From: Phytopythium helicoides
Lineage: Eukaryota > Oomycota > Peronosporomycetes > Pythiales > Pythiaceae
DNA length: 64,000 nucleotides
Reading direction: 5' to 3'
Assembly (NCBI GenBank): GCA_024867545.1
Contig: JANFNE010000003.1
Coordinates: forward strand, 372,001 to 436,000
Shown: positions 1 to 10,984 of the stretch, piece by piece
Numbering within the stretch: the first letter of the stretch is position 1
Layout of the letters: each line of letters starts with the position of its first letter
Notes under the pieces: generated by a model
What the model was told of the DNA's origin: nothing
Database searches by the model: none
The model's input: only the letters and a program-made list of their open reading frames with translations
Program-made: the position numbers and the translations under genes

Positions 1-2736
1 CTCGGTCGTCGCATCCGCAGACTCGAATGCACCGAACGCCGTCGTCGAGCTGGACGTCGCCGAGTCACCGAATGAGAACTCCTCGCTGCTGCTCACTGTC
101 GTCGTCGCCTCCACCGTCGTAGACGACACACCCACGTCCACAGACTCGGTCGTCGCATCTGCAGACTCGAATGCACCGAACGCCGTCGTCGAGCTGGACG
201 TCGCCGAGTCACCGAATGAGAACTCCTCGCTGCTGCTCACTGTCGTCGTCGCCTCCACCGTCGTAGACGACACGCCCACGTCCACAGACTCGGTCGTCGC
301 CTCTGCAGACTCGAATGCACCGAACGCCGTCGTCGAGCTGGACGTCGCCGCGTCACCGAACGAGAACTCCTCGCTGCTGCTCACCGTCGTCGTCGCCTCC
401 ACCGTCGTAGACGACACGCCCACGTCCACAGACTCGGTCGTCGCCTCTGCAGACTCGAATGCACCGAACGCCGTCGTCGAGCTGGACGTCGCCGCGTCAC
501 CGAACGAGAACTCCTCGCTGCTGCTCACCGTCGTCGTCGCCTCCACCGTCGTAGACGACACGCCCACGTCCACAGACTCGGTCGTCGCCTCTGCAGACTC
601 GAATGCACCGAACGCCGTCGTCGAGCTGGACGTCGCCGCGTCACCGAACGAGAACTCCTCGCTGCTGCTCACCGTCGTCGTCGCCTCCACCGTCGTAGAC
701 GACACGCCCACGTCCACAGACTCGGTCGTCGCCTCTGCAGACTCGAATGCACCGAACGCCGTCGTCGAGCTGGACGTCGCCGCGTCACCGAACGAGAACT
801 CCTCGCTGCTGCTCACCGTCGTCGTCGCCTCCACCGTCGTAGACGACACGCCCACGTCCACAGACTCGGTCGTCGCCTCTGCAGACTCGAATGCACCGAA
901 CGCCGTCGTCGAGCTGGACGTCGCCGCGTCACCGAACGAGAACTCCTCGCTGCTGCTCACCGTCGTCGTCGCCTCCACCGTCGTAGACGACACGCCCACG
1001 TCCACAGACTCGGTCGTCGCCTCTGCAGACTCGAATGCACCGAACGCCGTCGTCGAGCTGGACGTCGCCGCGTCACCGAACGAGAACTCCTCGCTGCTGC
1101 TCACCGTCGTCGTCGCCTCCACCGTCGTAGACGACACGCCCACGTCCACAGACTCGGTCGTCGCCTCTGCAGACTCGAATGCACCGAACGCCGTCGTCGA
1201 GCTGGACGTCGCCGCGTCACCGAACGAGAACTCCTCGCTGCTGCTCACCGTCGTCGTCGCCTCCACCGTCGTAGACGACACGCCCACGTCCACAGACTCG
1301 GTCGTCGCCTCTGCAGACTCGAATGCACCGAACGCCGTCGTCGAGCTGGACGTCGCCGCGTCACCGAACGAGAACTCCTCGCTGCTGCTCACCGTCGTCG
1401 TCGCCTCCACCGTCGTAGACGACACGCCCACGTCTACAGACTCGGTCGTCGCCTCTGCAGACTCGAATGCACCGAACGCCGTCGTCGAGCTGGACGTCGC
1501 CGCGTCACCGAACGAGAACTCCTCGCTGCTGCTCACCGTCGTCGTCGCCTCCACCGTCGTAGACGACACGCCCACGTCTACAGACTCGGTCGTCGCCTCT
1601 GCAGACTCGAATGCACCGAACGCCGTCGTCGAGCTGGACGTCGCCGCGTCACCGAACGAGAACTCCTCGCTGCTGCTCACCGTCGTCGTCGCCTCCACCG
1701 TCGTAGACGACACGCCCACGTCCACAGACTCGGTCGTCGCCTCTGCAGACTCGAATGCACCGAACGCCGTCGTCGAGCTGGACGTCGCCGCGTCACCGAA
1801 CGAGAACTCCTCGCTGCTGCTCACCGTCGTCGTCGCCTCCACCGTCGTAGACGACACGCCCACGTCCACAGACTCGGTCGTCGCCTCTGCAGACTCGAAT
1901 GCACCGAACGCCGTCGTCGAGCTGGACGTCGCCGCGTCACCGAACGAGAACTCCTCGCTGCTGCTCACCGTCGTCGTCGCCTCCACCGTCGTAGACGACA
2001 CGCCCACGTCCACAGACTCGGTCGTCGCCTCTGCAGACTCGAATGCACCGAACGCCGTCGTCGAGCTGGACGTCGCCGCGTCACCGAACGAGAACTCCTC
2101 GCTGCTGCTCACCGTCGTCGTCGCCTCCACCGTCGTAGACGACACGCCCACGTCCACAGACTCGGTCGTCGCCTCTGCAGACTCGAATGCACCGAACGCC
2201 GTCGTCGAGCTGGACGTCGCCGCGTCACCGAACGAGAACTCCTCGCTGCTGCTCACCGTCGTCGTCGCCTCCACCGTCGTAGACGACACGCCCACGTCCA
2301 CAGACTCGGTCGTCGCCTCTGCAGACTCGAATGCACCGAACGCCGTCGTCGAGCTGGACGTCGCCGCGTCACCGAACGAGAACTCCTCGCTGCTGCTCAC
2401 CGTCGTCGTCGCCTCCACCGTCGTAGACGACACGCCCACGTCCACAGACTCGGTCGTCGCCTCTGCAGACTCGAATGCACCGAACGCCGTCGTCGAGCTG
2501 GACGTCGCCGCGTCACCGAACGAGAACTCCTCGCTGCTGCTCACCGTCGTCGTCGCCTCCACCGTCGTAGACGACACGCCCACGTCCACAGACTCGGTCG
2601 TCGCCTCTGCAGACTCGAATGCACCGAACGCCGTCGTCGAGCTGGACGTCGCCGCGTCACCGAACGAGAACTCCTCGCTGCTGCTCACCGTCGTCGTCGC
2701 CTCCACCGTCGTAGACGACACGCCCACGTCCACAGA
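1..2736 (-). repeat. 144-bp coding tandem array, 19 units in window (48-residue FSFG/FGAF repeat)
   Basis: Units begin at 1, 145, 289 and every 144 bases to 2737, where a twentieth unit degenerates. On the minus strand each unit is 48 codons, starts EEFSFGDAATSSSTTAFGAF and continues with an acidic/Ser/Thr/Val stretch ending TTTVSSS. Units from about 290 to 2736 are almost identical (rare changes such as a C-to-T near 1434 and 1578). The two leftmost units carry several shared differences. Between about 2760 and 3230 the same FG pattern continues as diverged, non-tandem repeats. The period is an exact multiple of three, so copy changes keep the frame. Confidence 0.97.
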
Positions 2737-5661
2737 CTCGGTCGTCGCCTCTGCAGACTCGAATGCGCTGAACGAAAACTCGTTGGTAGTCGTGTGATTT
2801 TCAATGTCGGTACTCGACTCAAAGGCTCCAAACGTGAAATCTTGGTTGTCACTAGAGAAGTTTGCATCGAAAGTAGTCGACTCACTTGTTTCGAAGCTCG
2901 TAAATGCAGGTGCTTCGTTAGCCTCAAGCGCTGTAAAGGATGGCTGGAAATCTCCAAAAGCATGGAAAGACTCGGCCTCTACTGTCATGGCATTTGACGT
3001 GGCTTCGCTCGAGAAACCTTCAAATGCTGCAAAGTTGGCTTCGGTGGCGCCTGTCTCCGTATTAGATGCAGATTCAGCAAACGCTCCAAACGAAAACTCT
3101 GTCGCAGGGACATTCGACATAGAACTTTCAGACGGGCCGTCACTAAACGCTGCGAAGTCCCCAAATGATCCTTCAGGAATAGTTGAGGACGTCGGCTGTT
3201 CGGAATCGAAACCAAACATTGGTTTGACTTCGCTCTCTTTTACACCTGCATCCGACGAAACCACATGAGTTGGAGCCAAGGAGAACCTAGCTGAATTTCT
3301 TGTGGGTGCAGCGCTGATAGAGGCAGAGGATTTCGGTTTTCCACTCTCAATTGCCTTTGTGCGACCATCTGACTCAGGTTCTTCTTCAACCGAGGCAAAC
3401 GAATCTGGGGCTTTCTCTTGAATATTGACATCAACATCGTTCCAGCATCTAGAGCGCTGAACGATGACTCAGCTGACAGCGAAAACACGTCAAACTCTGG
3501 AGAAGCAGGCTTTGTTGGGAACAGAGAAAGAATCGACATTGTTGTGGCAGCCATACCGCTGGCCACAGGTTGAGAAACCGAACCACCTGATCCAAAGCTG
3601 CTGAATCGACTTGGGTTGTCGACAGAAGAACTTGTTGTTGGCCACTCCGATGTGCTGGTGCTAGATTTAACTGCTACCTCGAAGGTTGCCATTTGAAGAA
3701 GCGTTGGATGCGGCAAGGCTCTCAGTCTCCTTCGCAAATTGGCTTGAAGAGCTATCAAAAAGTGCAGGTGCGGGGTTGCTGTCCGGAGACGGGGTATTCC
3801 ACCCGCTGCTTCCGCCAAAATCTCTGGAAGCTGTAGTAGATGATTCACCCCATCCAACGGGTTCTGCTTGGGCACTCCCCGAAAATGCTCCAAAATCTCC
3901 TTCAGCATCGAACTTAGGAGCTTTGTCAACTTGAGACGCGCCCGCGCCTTGGTCAAATGTTCCAAATCCTCCATCCGTGTTACTTGGCACTGAATTGTTG
4001 ATTGTACCGCTTGAAAATGCGCCGAAACCTCCGTTGAAATTGCCGCCAAATGTACTAGCAGAACTGACTGCATCAGCCGAACTCGAAACTTCAGCGCTAG
4101 AAAATCCTCCGAAGGCATCGCTTTCGCCAGGAATTAAACTAGATTTTGAAATGCTGGAAGATGCAGTTACTGGTAAACTTGGAGAACTCGAGAAAGGTTT
4201 AGCATCATCATACGCTTGAAGGCTTCTTGCCGATGCAGGTTTCGATTCTTCAATAACCGTAGATGCATTCATTTGTGATCGCGCGTTTCGCCTCTGAATC
4301 ACTTGTTCTTCCAGAGTAGCTCTTCTTGCTTCCAACCGGCGGACTTCATTCTTCACGGATTCTAGTTCCTGCGTGAGGTCTACAACAGTAGACGTGGCTG
4401 GCGTTGCACTCTGTTTTACGCGACCAGAAGCCGTCCGGTTAAAATCATCAACTTCGTTTCGTACATCTGCGATCGAGCGACGTAAGAACTCGCGAAGCTC
4501 GTCAAGGTTAGATAGATAGCTTGTTCCAGACAGGCTTGGAGGAGCTTTGATGGATAATTCTTCTAGCTGTACCACTGCAGCTTGAAGATAGCGGTCGATA
4601 TCACGTTCGGCCTGAGTTATTGAAGCATCGTACCGGTTGACGCGGTCGTTGCGGTTTTTGACATTCAAAATCTAATCACACACGATGAACCAAAGAATGA
4701 GCAAACGTGATGCTTCATTCTTCACAGAGCTCTCCATCTTACCTGGGCTCGAGTTAGTTCATGCAGCGTAGTTGAGCTCATTAGTTTCTCTGGAATAATT
4801 GCAGTGACACCAAATGTGCTTCCCATACTGGAGACAAGATCGAACGGCTGTTTCTCCGAGCTGGTGCCAGTGTTGGCACCTGCGTTCGACCATGTCGGAT
4901 CCTCGAGCTGCGGAAACAGGTATCTTGGAAATTCCAGCGGCAGCGCCGGGAGTCCACGCTTCGTCCTGCACACGATGAGATGCATGCAAATCGCAAACTC
5001 GGCTCGGGTGATCAGCTGGCGGTCTGCTTGCAGCTGCAGCATCTTGACCAGTGCGAGCAGCTCCTTAATCTCCTGCACCCCATCAGCTACCGTGAGCCCA
5101 CTCACAGCTGTGACGAGCTCACGAGATCAACAGTCCCACCTCGACGTCCATCACCGACTTTTCAAAGATCGCGAGCGCGTCGGTCGTCGCAATGGCGTCC
5201 TCCCCCTGCGCAATCTCCTTGAAGATGACCCCGTAGTTCGCGTCATCCGCGGCCGCCATGGCAAACCTCGCCACGTCCACTCTCTCCTCTATCGCGCCGC
5301 CTAGATGAGCTCCTCCTCAACAACCACAACAACAACAGCAAAAAAAAGTCTCACCGTGAAAAACCGGCAGCGGCGCGTCGTCGACCGCCACATCCACCGA
5401 GTCGACGTCTTCTCCCCGCTGCGCCAGCGCCACGAGCCGCAGCGCGACCGAAAACGTAGCCGACGTCAGAAACCCGCGGCGCTCCGCGTCTGCGCGCAGC
5501 CAAATGTGCTTGAGCGTCGGCACCGGCAGCCGCGCGCGGCCGAAGAACGCGACGGCCGCCCGCCCCTCGACGCGGCCCGCGCGCGAGGCGTCAGCCGCCA
5601 GGAACAGCCGCTCGTGGGCCGCGCGCTCCTCGCTGCGCATCGCCAGTCGCGCGTCGTCCAT
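1..5661 (-). CDS. EH-domain endocytic protein (Eps15/Ede1-like) with FG-type repeats, 3' end outside window
   Basis: Likely endocytic scaffold. Proposed exons 5661-5355, 5300-5140, 5072-4743 and 4671 to the left edge, with introns of 54, 67 and 71 bp that keep frame. Exon 1 encodes a first EH domain (LPVPTLKHIWLRADAERRG, then the FSVALRLVALAQ helix). Exons 2-3 encode a second one (NYGVIFKEIAQGEDAI, ITRAEFAICMHLI, then LPALPLEFPRYLFPQ). Exon 4 starts with a coiled coil (LTQELESVKNEVRRLEARRA), as in Eps15, and continues as a Ser/Phe/Gly-rich tail with many FGAF/FGSF motifs and then the 48-residue array. The start MDDARLAMRSEER at 5661 directly precedes EH1. The frame leaves and re-enters register between about 3694 and 3440: the segment read in the +1 frame is still FG-rich, so one extra A near 3692-3694 and one missing A near 3440-3441 explain it best. 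A 273-bp in-frame intron (3677-3405) is the alternative. Family is secure from the EH domains; partners are inferred. Confidence 0.82.
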
Positions 5662-5939
5662 CGCCGCGTGGAGCGCGAGGCACGTGGCGAGTGGCAACGA
5701 CCGACGCTTCAAGCACGAGGCCGACAGGAATGTAATAACGCGGCAGGGGGCGGCTAGATCGGGAAATTGACGAGGTGACACGGAGGTGACGTGGGTGATG
5801 ATGGCCGTCATGAGCAGATAGATACCAAGGCGACGGCGTGGATTGAGTTTGATTTGCATCTGTTTGGTGAAGACGCATGGACGTCGTTTAGTATCTTGCT
5901 GGAGAGTGCGGGGCAGATTGGAGTGTTGTGAACTACGGA

Positions 5940-6705
5940 AAGGAGGCTCCACAGTGCTGATGCTGACTTCTCAATATGGGCAGTGCGTTATCTTGTTGAA
6001 GAGTGTGGAGCGGATGCGAGCATGAAGGATGAAAGCGGATGCACACAGCGCTTATGTGGGCGACTCGTCATGATCATTTCGACGCCGTCCACTACCTAGC
6101 TGGAGAATGAGGTGCAGAAATGAACTGAAGGAATAACAATGGAGAAACAGCGTTGTCGTTGGCCGCTCGTAGTGGTCATCACAAAGCTGTTCGATACCTT
6201 GCTAAAGATTGGGATGCAGATGTGAATGTATCGAACACTGAAGGAGATCCAGTGTTGATAATGGGAATTTTCTCACGGGAGAGTGTGGAGCGGGTGTGAA
6301 TACTAAGGACAAGGACGGATGCACAGCACTGGCGTGGGCAGCATCATATGAGGGCCACTTTTCCATTGTTCACTACCTTACTAGAAACCCCCGCGCGGAC
6401 GCAAATACCAAAAACCAACATGGAGATATGGCGCTGCTGTGGGCTGCACGGTTGCAGCTGTTAGAATTTTAGCTGGTGAATGTAGTGCGAATTCGAATAC
6501 CGTACACAACAGTGCGGATATACCTCTCTCACTTTGGCGATCCTTAATGGGCATGTCGATGAGGTTCGATGTATTTATGAGCGCAGTCAATTGAATGTGA
6601 ACGCTAGCAACAACAACGGATATACCTCCTTGTTGTGGGAAGCAAGTCATGGGCAGCTTGAAGTTGCTCGCTTCCTCGTTGACGATACTTCCTACGAGCA
6701 ATGAT
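5940..6705 (+). pseudogene. Decayed ankyrin-repeat gene
   Basis: At least six ankyrin-like repeats can be read only by changing frame and crossing stops. In order: GGSTVLMLTSQYGQC near 5950; ECGADASMKDESGC followed by TALMWATRHDHFDAVHYLAG; NGETALSLAARSGHHKAVRY; GAGVNTKDKDGCTALAWAAS then GHFSIVHYL; HGDMALLWAA followed by a stop; and NNNGYTSLLWEASHGQLEVA ending in a stop near 6705. TGA or TAA codons and shifts fall between nearly every repeat. No start codon or intact frame spans them. The repeat style (TALxWAAxxGHxxxVxYL) differs from the WLHENRxEGC style of the ankyrin genes at 9446 and 21155, so this is another subfamily. The number of lesions argues for real decay, not sequencing error. Confidence 0.8.
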
Positions 6706-6897
6706 ATCTGGTGACGCGAATGTGTGCATTCGATCCTTCAAGGTCTCGACTGTGGATGACGAGCTCGCGAGACTGGTAAACAAGCATGAAGATGTCCCCG
6801 TTGTGGGAAGTAGCCTTGAATTAATCCCGAGGGTCGTTTTAGCAACGCGACGCAATTGCAAAGTCGGAGGTCGCTGGGAGCTTGCTCTCGCACTACA

Positions 6898-7152
6898 ATG
6901 GCCAGTTCGCACTACAAAGGCCAGTGGGATCGTATCGAGAAAGTGCTTGCCGACGTCAATACCCAGCCTAATTGTAAACCCATCGATGTTCTCTACTCGC
7001 TCGCATTTGATGCTCAACAGTCTACAACTTCGCTTTCGTCTGCAGATGATAGCTTTGTTTCGGTTGCTTCCACCACAATGCGGGCTTATGAACCGCACCG
7101 GCGCCTCGACAAGCTTTTGGATGCGCACGGTGTCAGTTCTCATACAACATGA
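6898..7152 (+). CDS. Small hypothetical ORF, doubtful
   Basis: An 84-residue frame starting MASSHYKGQWDRIEKVLADV and ending before the oxidoreductase gene. Its composition is protein-like and one helix is amphipathic, but I recognise no domain, and an overlapping longer frame exists on the other strand. A Lys/Ser-rich frame continues after 7180 and could be a second exon, but no convincing splice pair was found. It may be a fragment left over from the neighbouring pseudogene. Confidence 0.2.
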   Translation: MASSHYKGQWDRIEKVLADVNTQPNCKPIDVLYSLAFDAQQSTTSLSSADDSFVSVASTTMRAYEPHRRLDKLLDAHGVSSHTT

Positions 7153-7553
7153 ACACGCATCTCCAGCCATCGATCCGAAGAAGGCACCAAGCAGCAAAGA
7201 CGCACAGCTTCGTACGTCATCCAAGTCGCTAACGAAATCGCTGCGCTGCTTTGCAGCACTGAATCGCCTTGCAGGCAGCAAGCTTCAACTTGGGCTGATT
7301 GGATCAACCCATATCGACAACGTCATCACGGGTCGGCGGGCCGACCCGTTTACATACAATTCTCAAGTTCTTTCGTGCCAAACCCGCTCGGCACCAGCTT
7401 TGATGTGCATCAACACCTGCAATTCCTGATGACACCCGCGTCGATGCACGTCACAGCCCCGCATTGCTCATTGAGCTTCTTCCTGTCGACCATTTCCAGA
7501 CTCGCTCAGTCAGTCTCAAGCTCTCAAGCCACCTAGCATACTGCTTCCCAGCC

Positions 7554-8555
7554 ATGCCGTCGTTCCGAGAAGTTGTTGTGCACACGCTGTCGACGGACTT
7601 CCGCGCCGCCACCAAGATCGTGACGCATCCGGAGCTGCCCAAGGCGTCTCCAGGCCACGTCGTCGTCAAGAACCGCTACCTCGGCGTCAATGCCACCGAC
7701 ATCAATGTGACGAACGGCGTCTTTAATGACGGCCCGCCGCCGTTCGGGTGCGGTCTGGACGCTGCAGGCGAGGTCGTCGAGGTCGGTGAGGGCGTCGACA
7801 AGGTCAAGGTGGGCGACGCTGTCGTGTACGACAAGTTTGGCGCCTACGCCGAGTACGTTGAGGTGCCCATTGGCTCGGTGATTAAGACGCCAGAGCTGTC
7901 GCCTGCTGCTCTGCCGCTCACGGTCTGCGGTATCTCGGCGTCCATCGCCATCGAGCAATGCGGAGAGATGACGACGGGCGAGACCATCTTCGTCACGGCT
8001 GCGGCTGGCGGAACCGGTCAGATTGTTGTGCAGCTCGCCAAGCTTGCAGGCAACCATGTTATTGGTACCACCAGCTCGGATGAGAAGGCAGAGTACCTGA
8101 AGAAGCTCGGCTGCGACCGCGTGATCAACTACAACAAGGAGGACATCAGCGAGGTGCTGGAGAAGGAGTACCCGAAGGGCATTGACATTGCATTCGAAAC
8201 GATCGGCGGGCAGATGTTCAAGACCGTGTTCGACCATATGGCCGTCCGCGGCCGCATTATCGTGTTTGGCCATATCTCCGAGTACCGTGGTGACAAGCCG
8301 CGTTTCCCGTTCCTTGTGAGCGAAATGAACGAGGTGCTGCTCATGAAGGCCATCACGGTGCGTGGCTTCCTGCTGCGCACGTACGGCGAGTTGATCCAGA
8401 CGCACATGGACCGCCTGTTCAGACTGATCAAGGAGGGCAAGCTCGTCGCAGGCGTGGACCCTGCCAAGTTCCAGGGACTCGAGCAGATTCCCGATGCCAT
8501 TGACCACATGTATGCGTATAAGAATGTCGGTAAGATCGTCATTGAGGTGCCATAA
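7554..8555 (+). CDS. Zinc-independent MDR oxidoreductase (quinone oxidoreductase / prostaglandin reductase 3-like)
   Basis: A 333-residue medium-chain reductase/dehydrogenase without introns. It probably uses NADPH to reduce quinones or alpha,beta-unsaturated carbonyls in the cytosol. Seen: an N-terminal GroES-like fold (GHVVVKNRYLGVNATDIN, then FGCGLDAAGEVVEVGEGVDK), the nucleotide-binding turn AAAGGTGQIVVQLAKLAG, a downstream TTSSDEKAEYLKKLGCDRVI segment and GRIIVFGHISEYRG, which resembles ZADH2-type members. The cysteine-rich structural-zinc lobe of alcohol dehydrogenases is absent. The start at 7554 is chosen because MPSFREVVVHT begins the conserved domain; the frame is open 90 bases further upstream without family similarity. 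Length fits the family. The exact substrate cannot be told from sequence. Confidence 0.9.
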   Translation: MPSFREVVVHTLSTDFRAATKIVTHPELPKASPGHVVVKNRYLGVNATDINVTNGVFNDGPPPFGCGLDAAGEVVEVGEGVDKVKVGDAVVYDKFGAYAEYVEVPIGSVIKTPELSPAALPLTVCGISASIAIEQCGEMTTGETIFVTAAAGGTGQIVVQLAKLAGNHVIGTTSSDEKAEYLKKLGCDRVINYNKEDISEVLEKEYPKGIDIAFETIGGQMFKTVFDHMAVRGRIIVFGHISEYRGDKPRFPFLVSEMNEVLLMKAITVRGFLLRTYGELIQTHMDRLFRLIKEGKLVAGVDPAKFQGLEQIPDAIDHMYAYKNVGKIVIEVP

Positions 8556-9445
8556 ATGCACATGCTCTTAGATCTTTGACGATCGAAAGCGCGAGAGTCG
8601 TAGGTGTTAGCATCTTGATCAGGTACTCTGCATGGAGCGTGAATACATAAAAGGAACGAAAACCCACGTCGCTCGTCGATCCTGAGAACTGGTTTCCAAA
8701 TTGCCCTCTGTCAGCTTCGTATCAACGTCGCAATGTGGTGAAATCATGCTCGCCATCACTGTGTTTAGACGACATGTTGATGGCAAGAAAGGAAAACAAG
8801 CTCGGTACTGCCGTTGTGCTTGTCAAATACGGATGGTTTTTGTTTAGTGAAATATTGCAGTCAGTTCTTCGATGCCATCCCAGTAAAACGCGAGTTCTTG
8901 AGCTGCAAAGCACCCAATTTCCAAAATGTGTTATGCAAGTGTGAGCAGCAGGGTCTGATGGTGTAGGCGTTGCTTCCAGAGATGATATGTGGTGTGAACG
9001 AACACTTGACAACAACTTTGAACATCTTTCGGTTCAATTCCTCAAAAGTAGTTGGGGACGAAGCTCCACGTAACGAATACAACCAGATGTGTTAATAGAC
9101 GAATTGGAGCTGTTAGCATCGTAGTCATCGATGCTCGCGTGATTGAAACTACGCGGGATGACAACCAAGGATTCGTGTTTTGTTTTGATAAAAGCGAGAC
9201 TGTCATGGAGGCTAGTCGTTGACGTTTGCGTTTTGAACCTTGAAGCCGGGGTTGTAAGCTCCTTGTGTTAGAACCCCGAAGGTTGATGGCTGTGCAACTT
9301 CTGGCCTAGTTTGTCTTCAGTAGGGGTCTTCAGAAATCCGAGGTGCTTTCCTTGCAGTCGTGTACAGCACCTCTTATCTTTATATTGTTGCTATTACTAC
9401 ATGAACTGTGACATTGCATTTTGACGACCACGTCGGCTACAAAAA
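8556..9445. other. Intergenic, no gene recognised
   Basis: About 890 bases between the oxidoreductase stop and the ankyrin-repeat gene start. Only short, mutually overlapping frames occur (for example 8735-8944 and 9330-9521) and none resembles a known family. It should contain the 3' UTR of the oxidoreductase and the promoter of the ankyrin gene. Confidence 0.6.
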
Positions 9446-10696
9446 ATGGCGGTGGTCGTGACTCGCGAAGGCGATGCTGGCGACGACCAGGGAGCGTCGC
9501 TGGGCCAACGGCTGGCGCCATTGACGGGCGTCGCTGCCGTCTGCCGCGTGATCGAAGGGATGAACGACGCTGCGCAGCTGATTAGCGAGTTTCTCGACGG
9601 GAGTGCGCTGTGGACGATTCCACGAGTGTGTGAGCAGTGTCCGCCTGGCTCATTGAGGCTGTTGAAGCGGATCGCGGCGCGAGAAGATCCTGCGATCCCC
9701 TTTTCGCTCAAGTTCTCCATCTTCACGCTAGCACTCGTCAAGAGCATTGAAATAGACCATTTTGAAGCCGTGCAGTGGCTCGTGGAGGAGTATTCTACCG
9801 CAACAGTGATCCGAGATCCAGTGAACACAGCAGTGCGGCTCAACCGGCTTGGCGTTCTTCGGTGGCTGCGTGCACATCATTACGATCGTGTTCTTTGGGA
9901 CTCGTCCCTGGTGCTCAAGGCACGCTCCAGCGCCTTGGAGACGATCAAGTGGGTGCACGAAAACGTCGCGCCAATCGATCGCAGCAAGAAAAGACAGCTG
10001 ATGGTGGCTGCTGTGCTGGATGGAGCTGTTGAAAAGGTTGAGTGGCTGAACTCCCTGGACCTTCCGTTTGTGCAGCCAGATTTGGTGGTGGCGGTGCGAT
10101 CTGGGAGCATTGAGATGGTGGAGTGGATCCGGGACCACACTGATGCCCGATTCGATGAAAATTTGGTGGATTTAGCGGTGCAGGGAGGGGATATTGGCAT
10201 GGCGCAATGGCTGCACAGCAACTTTGGGCTCTCGATGGTTTCGGCGGACGCGATTGTCCAGGGGATTGCAAGAATGAGCTTCACTGCGATTCGCGACGAT
10301 GATATAAAGTGGGTGCTTGAACATTTGACAATCTCCAACAAGGAAGAGCTGGCTCGTGCTATTGACTCGCTTTCTCGGCTCGGCTCCTTTGAAGACATCA
10401 AGCGGATTCATGCGATCTCGGGCGAAGGTCGATGTTCTACAAACGCCATGGACACGGCTGCTGGCTCTGGACGTCTCGACCTGGTCCAATGGCTTCACGA
10501 AAACCGCCGCGAAGGGTGCACTACAGGCGCGATGGATGGCGCAGCAAGACACGGCCACCTCGACGTTCTGAAATGGCTGCACGAGAATCGTCGCGAAGGC
10601 TGCACCATCGATGCGATGAAAAATGCCGTCGTAAACGGCCACTTGGACACTGTCAAGTGGCTCCTTGAGAACCGAAGCGAAGGCTGGAGCCAATAA
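9446..10696 (+). CDS. Ankyrin-repeat protein, WLHENR-type oomycete family
   Basis: A 416-residue intronless protein. The N-terminal part contains VCRVIEGMNDAAQLISEFLD, a leader shared with the gene at 21155-23208 (VCRAVAGMRDAEQLLNEFFD). It is followed by imperfect ankyrin units such as HFEAVQWLVEE and SLETIKWVHENVAPIDRSKK-like segments, and then by regular repeats of the pattern GHLDVLKWLHENRREGCTxxAM (roughly residues 320-416). Ankyrin repeats bind proteins; no catalytic domain is present. It ends abruptly after NRSEGWSQ, where the paralogue continues with several more repeats and about 150 further residues, so this copy appears C-terminally truncated by a stop replacing the usual EGCT motif. 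Partner and role are unknown. Confidence 0.85.
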   Translation: MAVVVTREGDAGDDQGASLGQRLAPLTGVAAVCRVIEGMNDAAQLISEFLDGSALWTIPRVCEQCPPGSLRLLKRIAAREDPAIPFSLKFSIFTLALVKSIEIDHFEAVQWLVEEYSTATVIRDPVNTAVRLNRLGVLRWLRAHHYDRVLWDSSLVLKARSSALETIKWVHENVAPIDRSKKRQLMVAAVLDGAVEKVEWLNSLDLPFVQPDLVVAVRSGSIEMVEWIRDHTDARFDENLVDLAVQGGDIGMAQWLHSNFGLSMVSADAIVQGIARMSFTAIRDDDIKWVLEHLTISNKEELARAIDSLSRLGSFEDIKRIHAISGEGRCSTNAMDTAAGSGRLDLVQWLHENRREGCTTGAMDGAARHGHLDVLKWLHENRREGCTIDAMKNAVVNGHLDTVKWLLENRSEGWSQ

Positions 10697-10984
10697 TTGC
10701 ATGTTTGCGTGAAAAATCCTACGTCATGCAGCGTTGACATTGTTGAAATGCCCATGCCGCAGGTATCCTGTATCCCCGAACAGAAGCCCGTCCCCCCTTT
10801 TTGTTCGCGCAACATGCTTCACCTATACACTCCTATTTTGTCTCTCTCTCCTCCTATCGTCTAATCAGCGCGCACCTCACCCGTTAACATCCAATCGCAT
10901 CCTCGCAACACCGCGCACTCCGCAAAACGTGAGCATATAGGTCGGTTTCATCACCTTGGGGGCCAAAGAGAAAGCAGGGGAAAG

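Noticed and set aside
1..2760. Tandem array as satellite or subtelomeric DNA
   Set aside because: The period is an exact multiple of three, one minus-strand frame is open throughout and is continuous with a recognisable EH protein, so it is coding.
7533..8561. 342-residue minus-strand frame opposite the MDR oxidoreductase
   Set aside because: Antisense shadow with Leu/Asp/Val/His bias; the plus strand has clear family motifs.
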